From JBBQYD01 sp942493075 (GTDB lineage: Bacteria; Verrucomicrobiota; Verrucomicrobiia; Limisphaerales; UBA8199): a stretch of DNA of 64,000 bases. Positions 28,629 to 36,800 of the stretch are shown here, one piece after another. The position numbers and the translations under genes are program-made. The stretch spans positions 2,232,001 to 2,296,000 of the forward strand of contig OW818681.1 of assembly GCA_942493075.1 (NCBI GenBank). Reading direction: 5' to 3'. Below the pieces are notes generated by a model that worked only from the letters and a program-made list of their open reading frames with translations, did not search any database and was not told the DNA's origin. How positions within the stretch are numbered: position 1 is the first letter of the stretch; each line of letters begins with the position of its first letter.

Positions 28629-31600
28629 ATGGCTCGGCTCGAAGACCTCACCACTGGCACACTCGTCAAGGGCATCATCCCCGATGCTCTCACTGAGTTG
28701 CTCAGTTCCAAATGGCACGGCTCGGACGTGCTGGAGGTCGTTTACAAGGACACCGCTGGCCACGTCGGCACGGAAATCCTTTTTCGCGACCGCGAATCAG
28801 CTTTGCAGATTCTGACGGGTGGCCGCCCGTGGAGCTTCGACGGCGACGCCCGCGTGTTCCGTCTGGTGTCCGAGGCTCATCGCATCCGGCTTGCCCATTT
28901 GTTCGATCCTCTGGTTGCGGTCCATTCGTCGCTCGTTGAACCGCTGCCCCATCAGATCACCGCCGTGTATGAGTCCATGCTGCCGCGCCAGCCGTTGCGC
29001 TTCCTGCTGGCCGACGACCCGGGCGCGGGCAAGACGATCATGGCCGGGCTGTTCATCAAGGAACTTCTCATTCGCGGCGACCTTCAGCGTTGCCTTGTCG
29101 TCAGTCCCGGCAACCTGGTCGAGCAGTGGCAGGACGAACTCTGGCGCAAATTCAATCTCCCCTTCGACATCGCCACCAACGACAAACTCGAAGCTGCGCG
29201 CACCGGCAATTGGTTTCGTGAAAACTCCCTCTGCATCGCCCGCCTCGACAAGCTCAGTCGGGACGAGGAGGTCCAGGCGAAGCTCAAGGATACCGATTGG
29301 GATTTGATCGTCTGCGACGAGGCCCACAAAATGTCGGCCACGTTCTTTGGCGGCGAAGCCAAATACACCAAGCGTTACCACTTGGGCCGCTTGCTCTCCG
29401 GTCTCACCCGCCATTTCCTTTTGATGACGGCCACTCCGCACAACGGCAAGGAGGAGGATTTCCAGCTTTTCATGGCGCTGATTGATGGCGACCGCTTCGA
29501 AGGCAAGTTCCGCGATGGTGTTCACACGACCGACGTCAGCGACATGATGCGGCGCATGGTGAAGGAGCGCCTCCTCAAGTTCGACGGCACGCCGCTGTTC
29601 CCCGAACGCATCGCCTACACTCTCAATTACACGCTGTCCGACGGCGAGGCGCGCCTCTACAAGGAAGTCACCGATTACGTTCAGGAACAGTTCAATCTCG
29701 CTGACCGCCTCAACAGCGACGGGCGGCGTGGCACGATTGGCTTTGCCCTCACTTCCTTGCAGCGCCGGCTCGCCTCCTCCCCGGAAGCCATCTACCAGTC
29801 GCTTCGCCGTCGCCGGGAGCGGCTCGAAAAACGTCTCAGTGAGGAAAAACTCCTCCGCCGTGGCGCGGCTGTCCCGCTCGAAAGCGTCGGCCCAACTCTT
29901 TCCAGCGACGACATTGACGACCTCGACGACGCGCCGGATGTGGAGGTCGAGGCCACCGAAGAACAAATCATTGATCAGGCCACGGCGGCGCAGACCATCG
30001 CCGAACTGAAAAAGGAAATCAGCATCCTCCGCCGGCTGGAAAACCTCGCGCTCGAAGTCCGGCGCAGTGGCAAGGACCGGAAGTGGGAGGAACTTTCTTC
30101 CCTCCTGCAAAACAATCAGGAGATGTTCGACGCGCACGGCCATCGTCGCAAACTCGTGTTGTTCACCGAGCATCGCGACACGCTGAACTACTTGGCCACG
30201 AACATCCGCACGCTCATCGGCAAACCCGAGGCGGTCGTTCTGATTCACGGCGGCTTGGGCCGCGAGGAACGCGCCAAGGCGCAGGAACTGTTCACCCAGG
30301 ACAAGGACACGCAGGTTTTGTTGGCTACTGACGCGGCGGGCGAGGGCATCAACCTTCAGCGCGCCCACCTGATGGTGAACTACGATTTGCCGTGGAATCC
30401 CAACCGCCTCGAACAGCGCTTCGGTCGCATTCACCGTATCGGGCAGACTGAGGTTTGCCATTTGTGGAATCTGGTCGCCGCCGAGACACGCGAGGGCGCG
30501 GTATATTTGCGGTTGCTCGCAAAACTCAGCGAGGAACGCGACGCCCTCGGCGGCCAGGTCTTCGACGTGCTCGGCAAAGTCACCTTCGACAACCGGCCCT
30601 TGCGCGAAGTGTTGATGGAAGCCATCCGCTACGGCGACCGCGCCGATGTCCGCGCCCGCCTGTTCCAGATCGTTGATGACGCACTGGGACATGACAAACT
30701 CCGCGACCTCGTTGAGGAACGTGCGTTGGCGCACGACTCCATGGACGCCTCCAAAGTCCGCCGCATCCGCGAGAGCATGGAACGTATCGAGGCGCGTCGC
30801 TTGCAGCCGCATTTCATCGAGTCATATTTCCTCGCCGCCTTCAAGGAATTGGGTGGCACGATGCGCGAGCGCGAACCGCGCCGCTTCGAGATCAGCCATG
30901 TCCCGGCGGTCTTGCGCCAGCGTGACCGCCAGACCGGCGTTGGTGATCCTGTCCTTGTCCGCTACGAGCGCGTCACTTTCGAGAAACATCTAATCGCCGT
31001 GCCCGGCAAACCCGTTGCCGAGTTCATCAGCCCCGGCCACCCGCTGTTGCAGTCGGTGTCGGATGTTCTGTTGGAACGCCATCGCGACCTGCTCAAACGC
31101 GGCGCGGTGTTGGTGGATGATCGCGACACCGCGCCCGGCCCGCGCGCGTTGCTCTGTCTCGACCACGCCATTCAGGACGCCCGCACCGATCGCCCCGGCA
31201 ATCGCCGCGTCATCTCGCGCCAGATGCAGTTCGTCGAAGTGGATTCCCAGGGCCGGTGTTCCCCGGCGGGCTATGCCCCGTATTTGGATTACCGGCCCGC
31301 CACCCCGGAGGAGCTTCCCGCGCTCGAATCGTTGCTCCGCGAACCGTGGCTCAGTCAGGAGTTGGAGGCCAAGGCGACGTCCTACGCCATTGCCCAATTG
31401 CTCCCGCGCCACATCATGGAAGTGCGCGACCACCGCACCGACCTGATTCAACGCACCCGCGTCGCCGTGCGCGAACGGCTTACCAAGGAGATTAATTATT
31501 GGGATCACCGCGCCCAGCAACTCCGCCTTCAGGAACAGGCCGGCCAGGTCAACGCCCGTCTGAACTCCGGCAAGGCGCAGCAGCGCGCTGACGATTTGCA

Positions 31601-32141
31601 GGCCCGCCTGCAAAGTCGTCTCCGTGAACTCGAACTGGAATCCCAGCTTTCACCGCTGCCGCCTGTCGTTCTCGGTGGCGCGGTTCTTGTGTCCGCCCGC
31701 GCCTTGCGCGACGCCACGCCTCGGCTCTCGGAAACGCCGCCGCCCAACACCCACGACGCCGAAGTCCGGCGGCGGGTCGAATTGCTCGCCATGCAGACGG
31801 TGCTGGCGACCGAGCGGCGGCTGGGGTTCGAGCCGGCGGATGTCAGTTCGGAGAATCGCGGCTACGATGTCGAGTCCCGGATTCCGAACACCGGCAAGCT
31901 GCGTTTCCTTGAAGTCAAGGGTCGCGCAGTCGGGGCGAATACTGTTACCATCACGCGCAACGAAATCATGACCGCGATGAACAAACCGGAAGACTTTATC
32001 CTCGCCATCGTCACGGTGGATGGTGACGCCGCCGATCCGCGCTATGTGCGCCAGCCCTTCCGGCGCGAACCCGACTTCGCCGTCACCAGCGTCAATTACG
32101 ACCTCCTGGACCTACTGGCTCGTGCCACCGCGCCCCAATAG
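28629..32141 (+). CDS. SNF2-family helicase with C-terminal DUF3883/PD-(D/E)XK-like domain
   Basis: 1170 residues from the ATG at 28629 (MARLEDLTTGTLVKG). Two RecA-like lobes: DDPGAGKTIMAG (motif I, ~128), DEAHK (II, ~229), TATPHNG (III, ~267), LLATDAAGEGINLQ (V, ~566) and QRFGRIHRIGQ (VI, ~595). A long helical middle follows. The C-terminal ~140 residues contain RGYDVESR and FLEVKG, the D...ExK pattern of DUF3883, which has a restriction-endonuclease-like fold. It probably tracks along or remodels foreign DNA and may cut it. First gene of a six-gene operon. It is reminiscent of DISARM-type helicases, but the other DISARM genes are absent. Confidence 0.85.
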   Translation: MARLEDLTTGTLVKGIIPDALTELLSSKWHGSDVLEVVYKDTAGHVGTEILFRDRESALQILTGGRPWSFDGDARVFRLVSEAHRIRLAHLFDPLVAVHSSLVEPLPHQITAVYESMLPRQPLRFLLADDPGAGKTIMAGLFIKELLIRGDLQRCLVVSPGNLVEQWQDELWRKFNLPFDIATNDKLEAARTGNWFRENSLCIARLDKLSRDEEVQAKLKDTDWDLIVCDEAHKMSATFFGGEAKYTKRYHLGRLLSGLTRHFLLMTATPHNGKEEDFQLFMALIDGDRFEGKFRDGVHTTDVSDMMRRMVKERLLKFDGTPLFPERIAYTLNYTLSDGEARLYKEVTDYVQEQFNLADRLNSDGRRGTIGFALTSLQRRLASSPEAIYQSLRRRRERLEKRLSEEKLLRRGAAVPLESVGPTLSSDDIDDLDDAPDVEVEATEEQIIDQATAAQTIAELKKEISILRRLENLALEVRRSGKDRKWEELSSLLQNNQEMFDAHGHRRKLVLFTEHRDTLNYLATNIRTLIGKPEAVVLIHGGLGREERAKAQELFTQDKDTQVLLATDAAGEGINLQRAHLMVNYDLPWNPNRLEQRFGRIHRIGQTEVCHLWNLVAAETREGAVYLRLLAKLSEERDALGGQVFDVLGKVTFDNRPLREVLMEAIRYGDRADVRARLFQIVDDALGHDKLRDLVEERALAHDSMDASKVRRIRESMERIEARRLQPHFIESYFLAAFKELGGTMREREPRRFEISHVPAVLRQRDRQTGVGDPVLVRYERVTFEKHLIAVPGKPVAEFISPGHPLLQSVSDVLLERHRDLLKRGAVLVDDRDTAPGPRALLCLDHAIQDARTDRPGNRRVISRQMQFVEVDSQGRCSPAGYAPYLDYRPATPEELPALESLLREPWLSQELEAKATSYAIAQLLPRHIMEVRDHRTDLIQRTRVAVRERLTKEINYWDHRAQQLRLQEQAGQVNARLNSGKAQQRADDLQARLQSRLRELELESQLSPLPPVVLGGAVLVSARALRDATPRLSETPPPNTHDAEVRRRVELLAMQTVLATERRLGFEPADVSSENRGYDVESRIPNTGKLRFLEVKGRAVGANTVTITRNEIMTAMNKPEDFILAIVTVDGDAADPRYVRQPFRREPDFAVTSVNYDLLDLLARATAPQ

Positions 32142-32180
32142 TCACGCCCGAGCCAGAATTATGAGCGCGCCGGTATCGTC

Positions 32181-33032
32181 ATGAAGATTTCCCTCCCCAC
32201 TATGTTGAACAGCTTCGATGGGTTCAATGCCCTGTCGAATCTGGCTGACGCCGCCACCGGACTTGCGGGCGGAACACTCGATGTCAGTCTGGCGGCGCTC
32301 TCGGTGGTTGATCCGAACATCGCCGCTCCTTTGGGCGCGGTGCTCAACACCATCCGGGATCGCTCCAATTCGATTTCCATCGTTGATGTTCCGTCGCTGC
32401 CCATGGCGGTGTTGAAAAAAAACGGTTTCCTCCGGTGCTTCGGGTATCCCGACACGGCCCCGTTGAGCGGCACTGCCGTTCCCTACACCCGGTTTAGCGC
32501 GAAGAAGATCCAGTTGTTTTACGATTTTCTCGATTTGCACCTGCCCAGCAAAGGGCTTCCGGAAATGACGAGCGATTTCACGTTGCAGTTCCTGCAAATC
32601 CTCGGTGAGGTTTTTATTAACGCCGAAACGCACGCCGATTCCAGCCTCGGCGTTTTCGTTTGCGGCCAGTTTTATCCCAACCAGCAACGCCTCGTGCTTT
32701 CCATCGCCGATTCCGGCGTGACCATTCCTGAGCGGGTGAATCAGCGTTTCAATATCAACTGGCCGGCCCTTCGCGCGTTGCGCTGGGCGCTCGTCGAGGG
32801 CAACACGACCAAGCGCGACACGCCCGGCGGCGTGGGTCTCAAGTTGTTGCGGGACTTCATCTGTGCCAACCGGGGGCAAGTCCAGATTGCCAGCGGTCAG
32901 GCATTCTGGGAATTTAATGCAAAAGCGGAAGAATTCAGAGAATTTGACCATGTGCTCCCGGCAACGGTGGTCACGGTAGTGGTGGATACCGCCAACTGGC
33001 AAATTTCCGACAGATCAACGCTGAATACTTGA
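32181..33032 (+). CDS. GHKL/histidine-kinase-like ATPase
   Basis: 283 residues, no membrane segment or receiver. N-box EVFINAETHAD (~142), G1 box LSIADSG (~174) and G2 box TPGGVGLKLL (~213) define a GHKL ATP-binding site of the anti-sigma-kinase/HATPase_c type. The N-terminal ~120 residues are unlike phosphotransfer domains, and no DHp His region is seen. It lies 39 bases after the helicase and 7 bases before a STAS-like gene; the pair resembles an SpoIIAB/SpoIIAA-style switch. Its target might be the PIN protein or the whole complex (inference). Confidence 0.75.
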   Translation: MKISLPTMLNSFDGFNALSNLADAATGLAGGTLDVSLAALSVVDPNIAAPLGAVLNTIRDRSNSISIVDVPSLPMAVLKKNGFLRCFGYPDTAPLSGTAVPYTRFSAKKIQLFYDFLDLHLPSKGLPEMTSDFTLQFLQILGEVFINAETHADSSLGVFVCGQFYPNQQRLVLSIADSGVTIPERVNQRFNINWPALRALRWALVEGNTTKRDTPGGVGLKLLRDFICANRGQVQIASGQAFWEFNAKAEEFREFDHVLPATVVTVVVDTANWQISDRSTLNT

Positions 33033-33039
33033 TTTTTTT

Positions 33040-33405
33040 ATGAGTGAACAAGTTTTAATCCGGGTCGCTGACCTTGTTAACAGCCCGCGCGCGGTGGACG
33101 CCGACGACGGCGAACGTGTTTTTAAGGAGGTTTGCCCCCTGCTCAAGGCCGGTCAAAAGGTGCAACTGTCCTTCGATGGCATCACCATGGTCATCACCGC
33201 CTTTCTCAACGCGTCCGTCGGCAAGCTCTACGGCGACATTTCGGAGGAGAAAATCACCGAGTTGTTGGAGGTGACCAATCTCCGCGACGCGTTCCAGCCG
33301 GCGTTCGACAAGTCAATTCAGTGGTCGAAAGCCTATTTCCAAAACCGCAGCCGCATGGAGGAATCTGTTTCTGAGGACTTTCCCAATGAAGAACAAAGCG
33401 TTTAA
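33040..33405 (+). CDS. STAS-like DUF4325 protein
   Basis: 121 residues. The central QLSFDGITMVITAFLNASVG, followed by KLYGDISEEKI, is the hallmark of DUF4325 (STAS-like) domains. The family has an anti-sigma-antagonist-like fold and is often encoded beside GHKL ATPases. The Ser/Thr-containing loop could be a phosphorylation site for the adjacent kinase-like protein (inference). Its end overlaps the next gene by 20 bases, which suggests translational coupling. Confidence 0.75.
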   Translation: MSEQVLIRVADLVNSPRAVDADDGERVFKEVCPLLKAGQKVQLSFDGITMVITAFLNASVGKLYGDISEEKITELLEVTNLRDAFQPAFDKSIQWSKAYFQNRSRMEESVSEDFPNEEQSV

Positions 33406-33964
33406 TGTAGCGGCCCACGCCTTCACCCCGGCGGACAAGGTGCTCCCGGATGCCAACATCTGGTTGTTTTTGTATTCGCCAGCTTCAGCCGCCTATCCTC
33501 ATTGGCTGAAGGCCAAGGTTTCCCTTTACTCCACAGCTTGGGGAAAGCTCCATGCGAGCGGAGCCAAGGCTTTCATTGATCCCATCGTTCTCGGCGAGGT
33601 CATCAATCGCTTGCTTGACGACGAATGGAAGCTCATTGATCCACCGGGTTACGGCAGGAAGTATTCGAAGCGGAAGGATTATCGCCAATCAGTGGATTAC
33701 CCGCCGGCTGCCAAATCCGTTGAAGCAATCGCCACCCAGATAATGTCGGACGCCCAGGCGCTCGATCACCCGTTTTCCAAGTGGAATGTCGGGCAAATGC
33801 TCACGGATTTTGGTTCCGGTTCCACCGACTGGAACGACCAGCTCATCACCGAGAATTGTCTTCACCACAATCTGAAACTGATGACCGACGACGGCGATCA
33901 TATGACGGGAGGTCTTGAAGTGCTGACCGCCAACGGGAAATTGCTCGCCGCCTGCCCGCCATGA
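33386..33964 (+). CDS. PIN-domain nuclease
   Basis: 192 residues. LPDANIWLFLY supplies the first Asp (~22), VLGEVINRL the Glu (~69), and TDWNDQLITENC plus MTDDGDH the C-terminal acidic residues, so all four PIN metal-binding positions appear present. PIN proteins are usually RNases. There is no VapB-like antitoxin next to it; instead it overlaps the STAS-like gene upstream (20 bp) and the methyltransferase downstream (ATGA, 4 bp). That fixes it as an integral operon member rather than a stray VapC toxin. It is longer than VapC (~135), with an insert between strands 1 and 3. Confidence 0.78.
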   Translation: MKNKAFNVAAHAFTPADKVLPDANIWLFLYSPASAAYPHWLKAKVSLYSTAWGKLHASGAKAFIDPIVLGEVINRLLDDEWKLIDPPGYGRKYSKRKDYRQSVDYPPAAKSVEAIATQIMSDAQALDHPFSKWNVGQMLTDFGSGSTDWNDQLITENCLHHNLKLMTDDGDHMTGGLEVLTANGKLLAACPP

Positions 33965-36786
33965 GTTCTGCCTACCCCAAGAAGCTCATTGAGGTTGCGC
34001 TGCCGTTGCCGGAAATCAACGACGCTTCGTCGTATGATAAAATGCCGGGTATCGGGCCGCACCCCAAGGGCATCCACCACTGGTGGGCGCGGCTGCCGTT
34101 GCCTTCGGCGCGCGCGGTGTTGTTTGCCTCCGTCGTTACCGATCCGTTGGACGACCCGGCCTGGGCCGGGAAAAGTGAGGCGGCGCAGGATGCGGAACGT
34201 GAGCGGTTGTTTGACATCATCCGCCGGCTCATGGGCAAGAAGCTGCATGACCAGCCCGGCGTGTATGCCGAGGCCCACGCGGAAATGTTGAAGCATTGCG
34301 GCGGCAAACTTCCGCCCGTGCTCGATCCATTTGCCGGTGGCGGCTCAATCCCGTTGGAAGCCGCACGGCTGGGGTGCGAAGCCCACGCCGCCGATCTCAA
34401 TCCCGTCGCCGTCATCCTGAACAAGTGCAATTTAGAAATTGCGCCGCGTTGGTCCGGCTGCCCCCCGGTGAATCCAGAAGACCGTCGCCGCATCGGTGGC
34501 ACGCAAAGCTGGACTGGCACGCACGGCTTGGCCGCAGACGTGCGTTTCTATGGACGTGTTATCCGCGAGCGGATGCAGGAAAAGCTTGGCCATCTTTATC
34601 CGCAAGTGCGGCTGCCTGATGAAAATGGAGGCGGTAAAGGTAATGTCATCGCGTGGATTTGGGCACGCACAGTGGCAAGTCAGGATCCAGCAGCACGCGG
34701 CGCACATGTGCCTTTAATAAGCAGCTATTGGCTTTCGACTACTGCGGGCAAGCTTGCCTGGCTTGAACCCGTCATGGATCGGGCGGCGGGCAAATATCAT
34801 TTCAATGTGAAGACCGGCACGCCAGTGGATAGGGCTTCCATCAAGGCGGGAACCAAGCTTGGGCGTGGCGCAAAATTTAAGTGCCTGCTTTCAGGCCAGC
34901 CCATCGAAGACACCCACATTAAGAGCGAAGGAATGGCTGGTCGTCTTGGAAGCCGCCTCCTTGCCATCGTTGCCGAGGGAAAAAGAGGGCGCATTTATTT
35001 GCCGGTCACACCGGAACACGAACGCGCCGCGCAAGTCACTCCGCCCGACGACGCACCAAATGAAGAAATGGCCGATGACCCCCGCAATATTTGGTGTGTC
35101 AGCTATGGGCTTGAAAGATTTGACCAGCTCTTCACTCCGCGCCAGCTAACGACCATAATTGCTCTGAGTGACAGCATCAAAGAGCTGCGTTCCGAAGTTG
35201 TTAAAGCGGCAGAGAATGCTGCTTTGCCAAAAGAGAAAGCCGAAGCATACGCGACGGCAGTTATTACCTTTTTGGCTTTAAGTCTGGATCGCACTGTTGA
35301 TTTCAACAACTCGCTTAATCGTTGGAGTTCAAGCAATCAGAAGGTGATGAATATGTTTGGTCGCCAAGCAATCCCAATGATGTGGGATTTTGCTGAAGCA
35401 AACACTGTTGGTGATTCTGTTGGCGCTTGGGTTACTTGCAGTGACTACGTTGCTGACTGCGTTGAGGTGCTTGGTGCGGGTAACGCCACTGTCGGATATG
35501 CAATTCAGAATGATGCCGCAGCAGGCGAAGACATCGGAGAAAAACTCCTTATCAGCACTGACCCGCCGTATTACGACAATATCGGCTACGCAGCTTTGAG
35601 CGACTTCTTTTATGTCTGGTTGCGGCGCACCATTGGCGATTTACACAAACCGTTTTGCGACACGGTGCTCGTGCCCAAAATGCCGGAGTTGACGGCATCG
35701 CCGGAACGATTTGATGGCGACCGGCAAAAAGCAAAAGAACACTTTGAGTCCGGTTTCCGTCGTGCATTCACAAGCTTGCTGAAAATTCTCGACCCGCGTT
35801 TTCCGCTCACCGTCTATTATGCCTTCAAGCAGGAGGACGAGGAAGAGGTCACCGGCGATGATGTCGAAGCCGTCGGCGCGTTGAATCTCACCACCGGTTG
35901 GGAGACGCTGCTCGAAGCGCTCATTTCCAGTGGTTTCACCATCACCGCCACCTGGCCGGTGCGCGCATCGCAGACTTGGCGCATGGTTTCCATGGGCACG
36001 AACGCGCTCGCTTCCTACATTGTGCTCGCCTGCCGCCCGCGCCCTGCGGACGCGGCGCGTGTCGGACGAAATACTTTGGTCGCTGAATTGAAGCGTGAGT
36101 TGCCGCCGGCCTTGCGCCACTTGCAACAGGGCAACGTCGCCCCCGTGGATTTCGCGCAGGCGGCCATCGGTCCCGGCATGGCTGTCTTTTCCCGTTACGC
36201 CGCCGTGCTGGAGAGCAGCGGCCAGCCCATGAGTGTGCGCACCGTGTTGGCGCTCATCAACGGCATGAAGGATGAATTGCTGGGCGAATCGGTCGAGGAA
36301 CTGGACAAGGACACACGCTGGGCGGTGTTGTGGTTCGAGGAGCAGGGCTTTGAATGGGGCGAAGCGGGCAAGGCGAACCTGCTCGCCAACGCGCAGGCGA
36401 CTGCCGTGAACGGCCTCGTGTCCGTCGGCATTCTGGAAGTGCGGGGTAATCAGGTGCGCTTGCTCCGGCCAGAACAATTGCCAGCGGATTGGGATCCGTT
36501 GCAGGATGACCGTCCCACGGTTTGGGAGATGACCCATCACCTGTTGCGGGTCTATTACCACGAAAAGAAAGGCGATGAAGCCACCGCCGTCCTCATGCGC
36601 AAACTCGGCTCCAAAGCCGATGTCGCGCGTGACCTGGCGTATAAATTGTTCACGGTTTGCGAAAAACAAAAACGCAGCATCGAAGCGCAAAGCTACAACG
36701 CGCTCGTCCTCGGCTGGCCTGATCTGGTAAGATTGGCGCAGTCACGGCCTCAGACACGAGGACCGCAACAAACGGAATTCATTTAG
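33961..36786 (+). CDS. DUF1156 DNA methyltransferase (amino-MTase)
   Basis: 941 residues. The N-terminus carries the DUF1156 signature PKKLIEVALPLPEIN and GIHHWWARLPLPSARAV. SAM-binding motif I is LDPFAGGGSIPLEAARLG (~121); the catalytic motif IV is STDPPYYDNIGYAALSDFFY (~534), i.e. an N6-adenine or N4-cytosine methyltransferase. The C-terminal ~200 residues may be a specificity or interaction part. In a defence operon it would mark self DNA. DUF1156 methylases often occur beside DUF499 ATPases, as here. Confidence 0.88.
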   Translation: MSSAYPKKLIEVALPLPEINDASSYDKMPGIGPHPKGIHHWWARLPLPSARAVLFASVVTDPLDDPAWAGKSEAAQDAERERLFDIIRRLMGKKLHDQPGVYAEAHAEMLKHCGGKLPPVLDPFAGGGSIPLEAARLGCEAHAADLNPVAVILNKCNLEIAPRWSGCPPVNPEDRRRIGGTQSWTGTHGLAADVRFYGRVIRERMQEKLGHLYPQVRLPDENGGGKGNVIAWIWARTVASQDPAARGAHVPLISSYWLSTTAGKLAWLEPVMDRAAGKYHFNVKTGTPVDRASIKAGTKLGRGAKFKCLLSGQPIEDTHIKSEGMAGRLGSRLLAIVAEGKRGRIYLPVTPEHERAAQVTPPDDAPNEEMADDPRNIWCVSYGLERFDQLFTPRQLTTIIALSDSIKELRSEVVKAAENAALPKEKAEAYATAVITFLALSLDRTVDFNNSLNRWSSSNQKVMNMFGRQAIPMMWDFAEANTVGDSVGAWVTCSDYVADCVEVLGAGNATVGYAIQNDAAAGEDIGEKLLISTDPPYYDNIGYAALSDFFYVWLRRTIGDLHKPFCDTVLVPKMPELTASPERFDGDRQKAKEHFESGFRRAFTSLLKILDPRFPLTVYYAFKQEDEEEVTGDDVEAVGALNLTTGWETLLEALISSGFTITATWPVRASQTWRMVSMGTNALASYIVLACRPRPADAARVGRNTLVAELKRELPPALRHLQQGNVAPVDFAQAAIGPGMAVFSRYAAVLESSGQPMSVRTVLALINGMKDELLGESVEELDKDTRWAVLWFEEQGFEWGEAGKANLLANAQATAVNGLVSVGILEVRGNQVRLLRPEQLPADWDPLQDDRPTVWEMTHHLLRVYYHEKKGDEATAVLMRKLGSKADVARDLAYKLFTVCEKQKRSIEAQSYNALVLGWPDLVRLAQSRPQTRGPQQTEFI

Positions 36787-36800
36787 CGCGCAACTGAGCT

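Noticed and set aside
28797..30812. 671-codon open frame on the - strand
   Set aside because: It is antisense to the helicase gene, whose frame carries all SNF2 motifs; high G+C at third positions keeps the opposite strand open.
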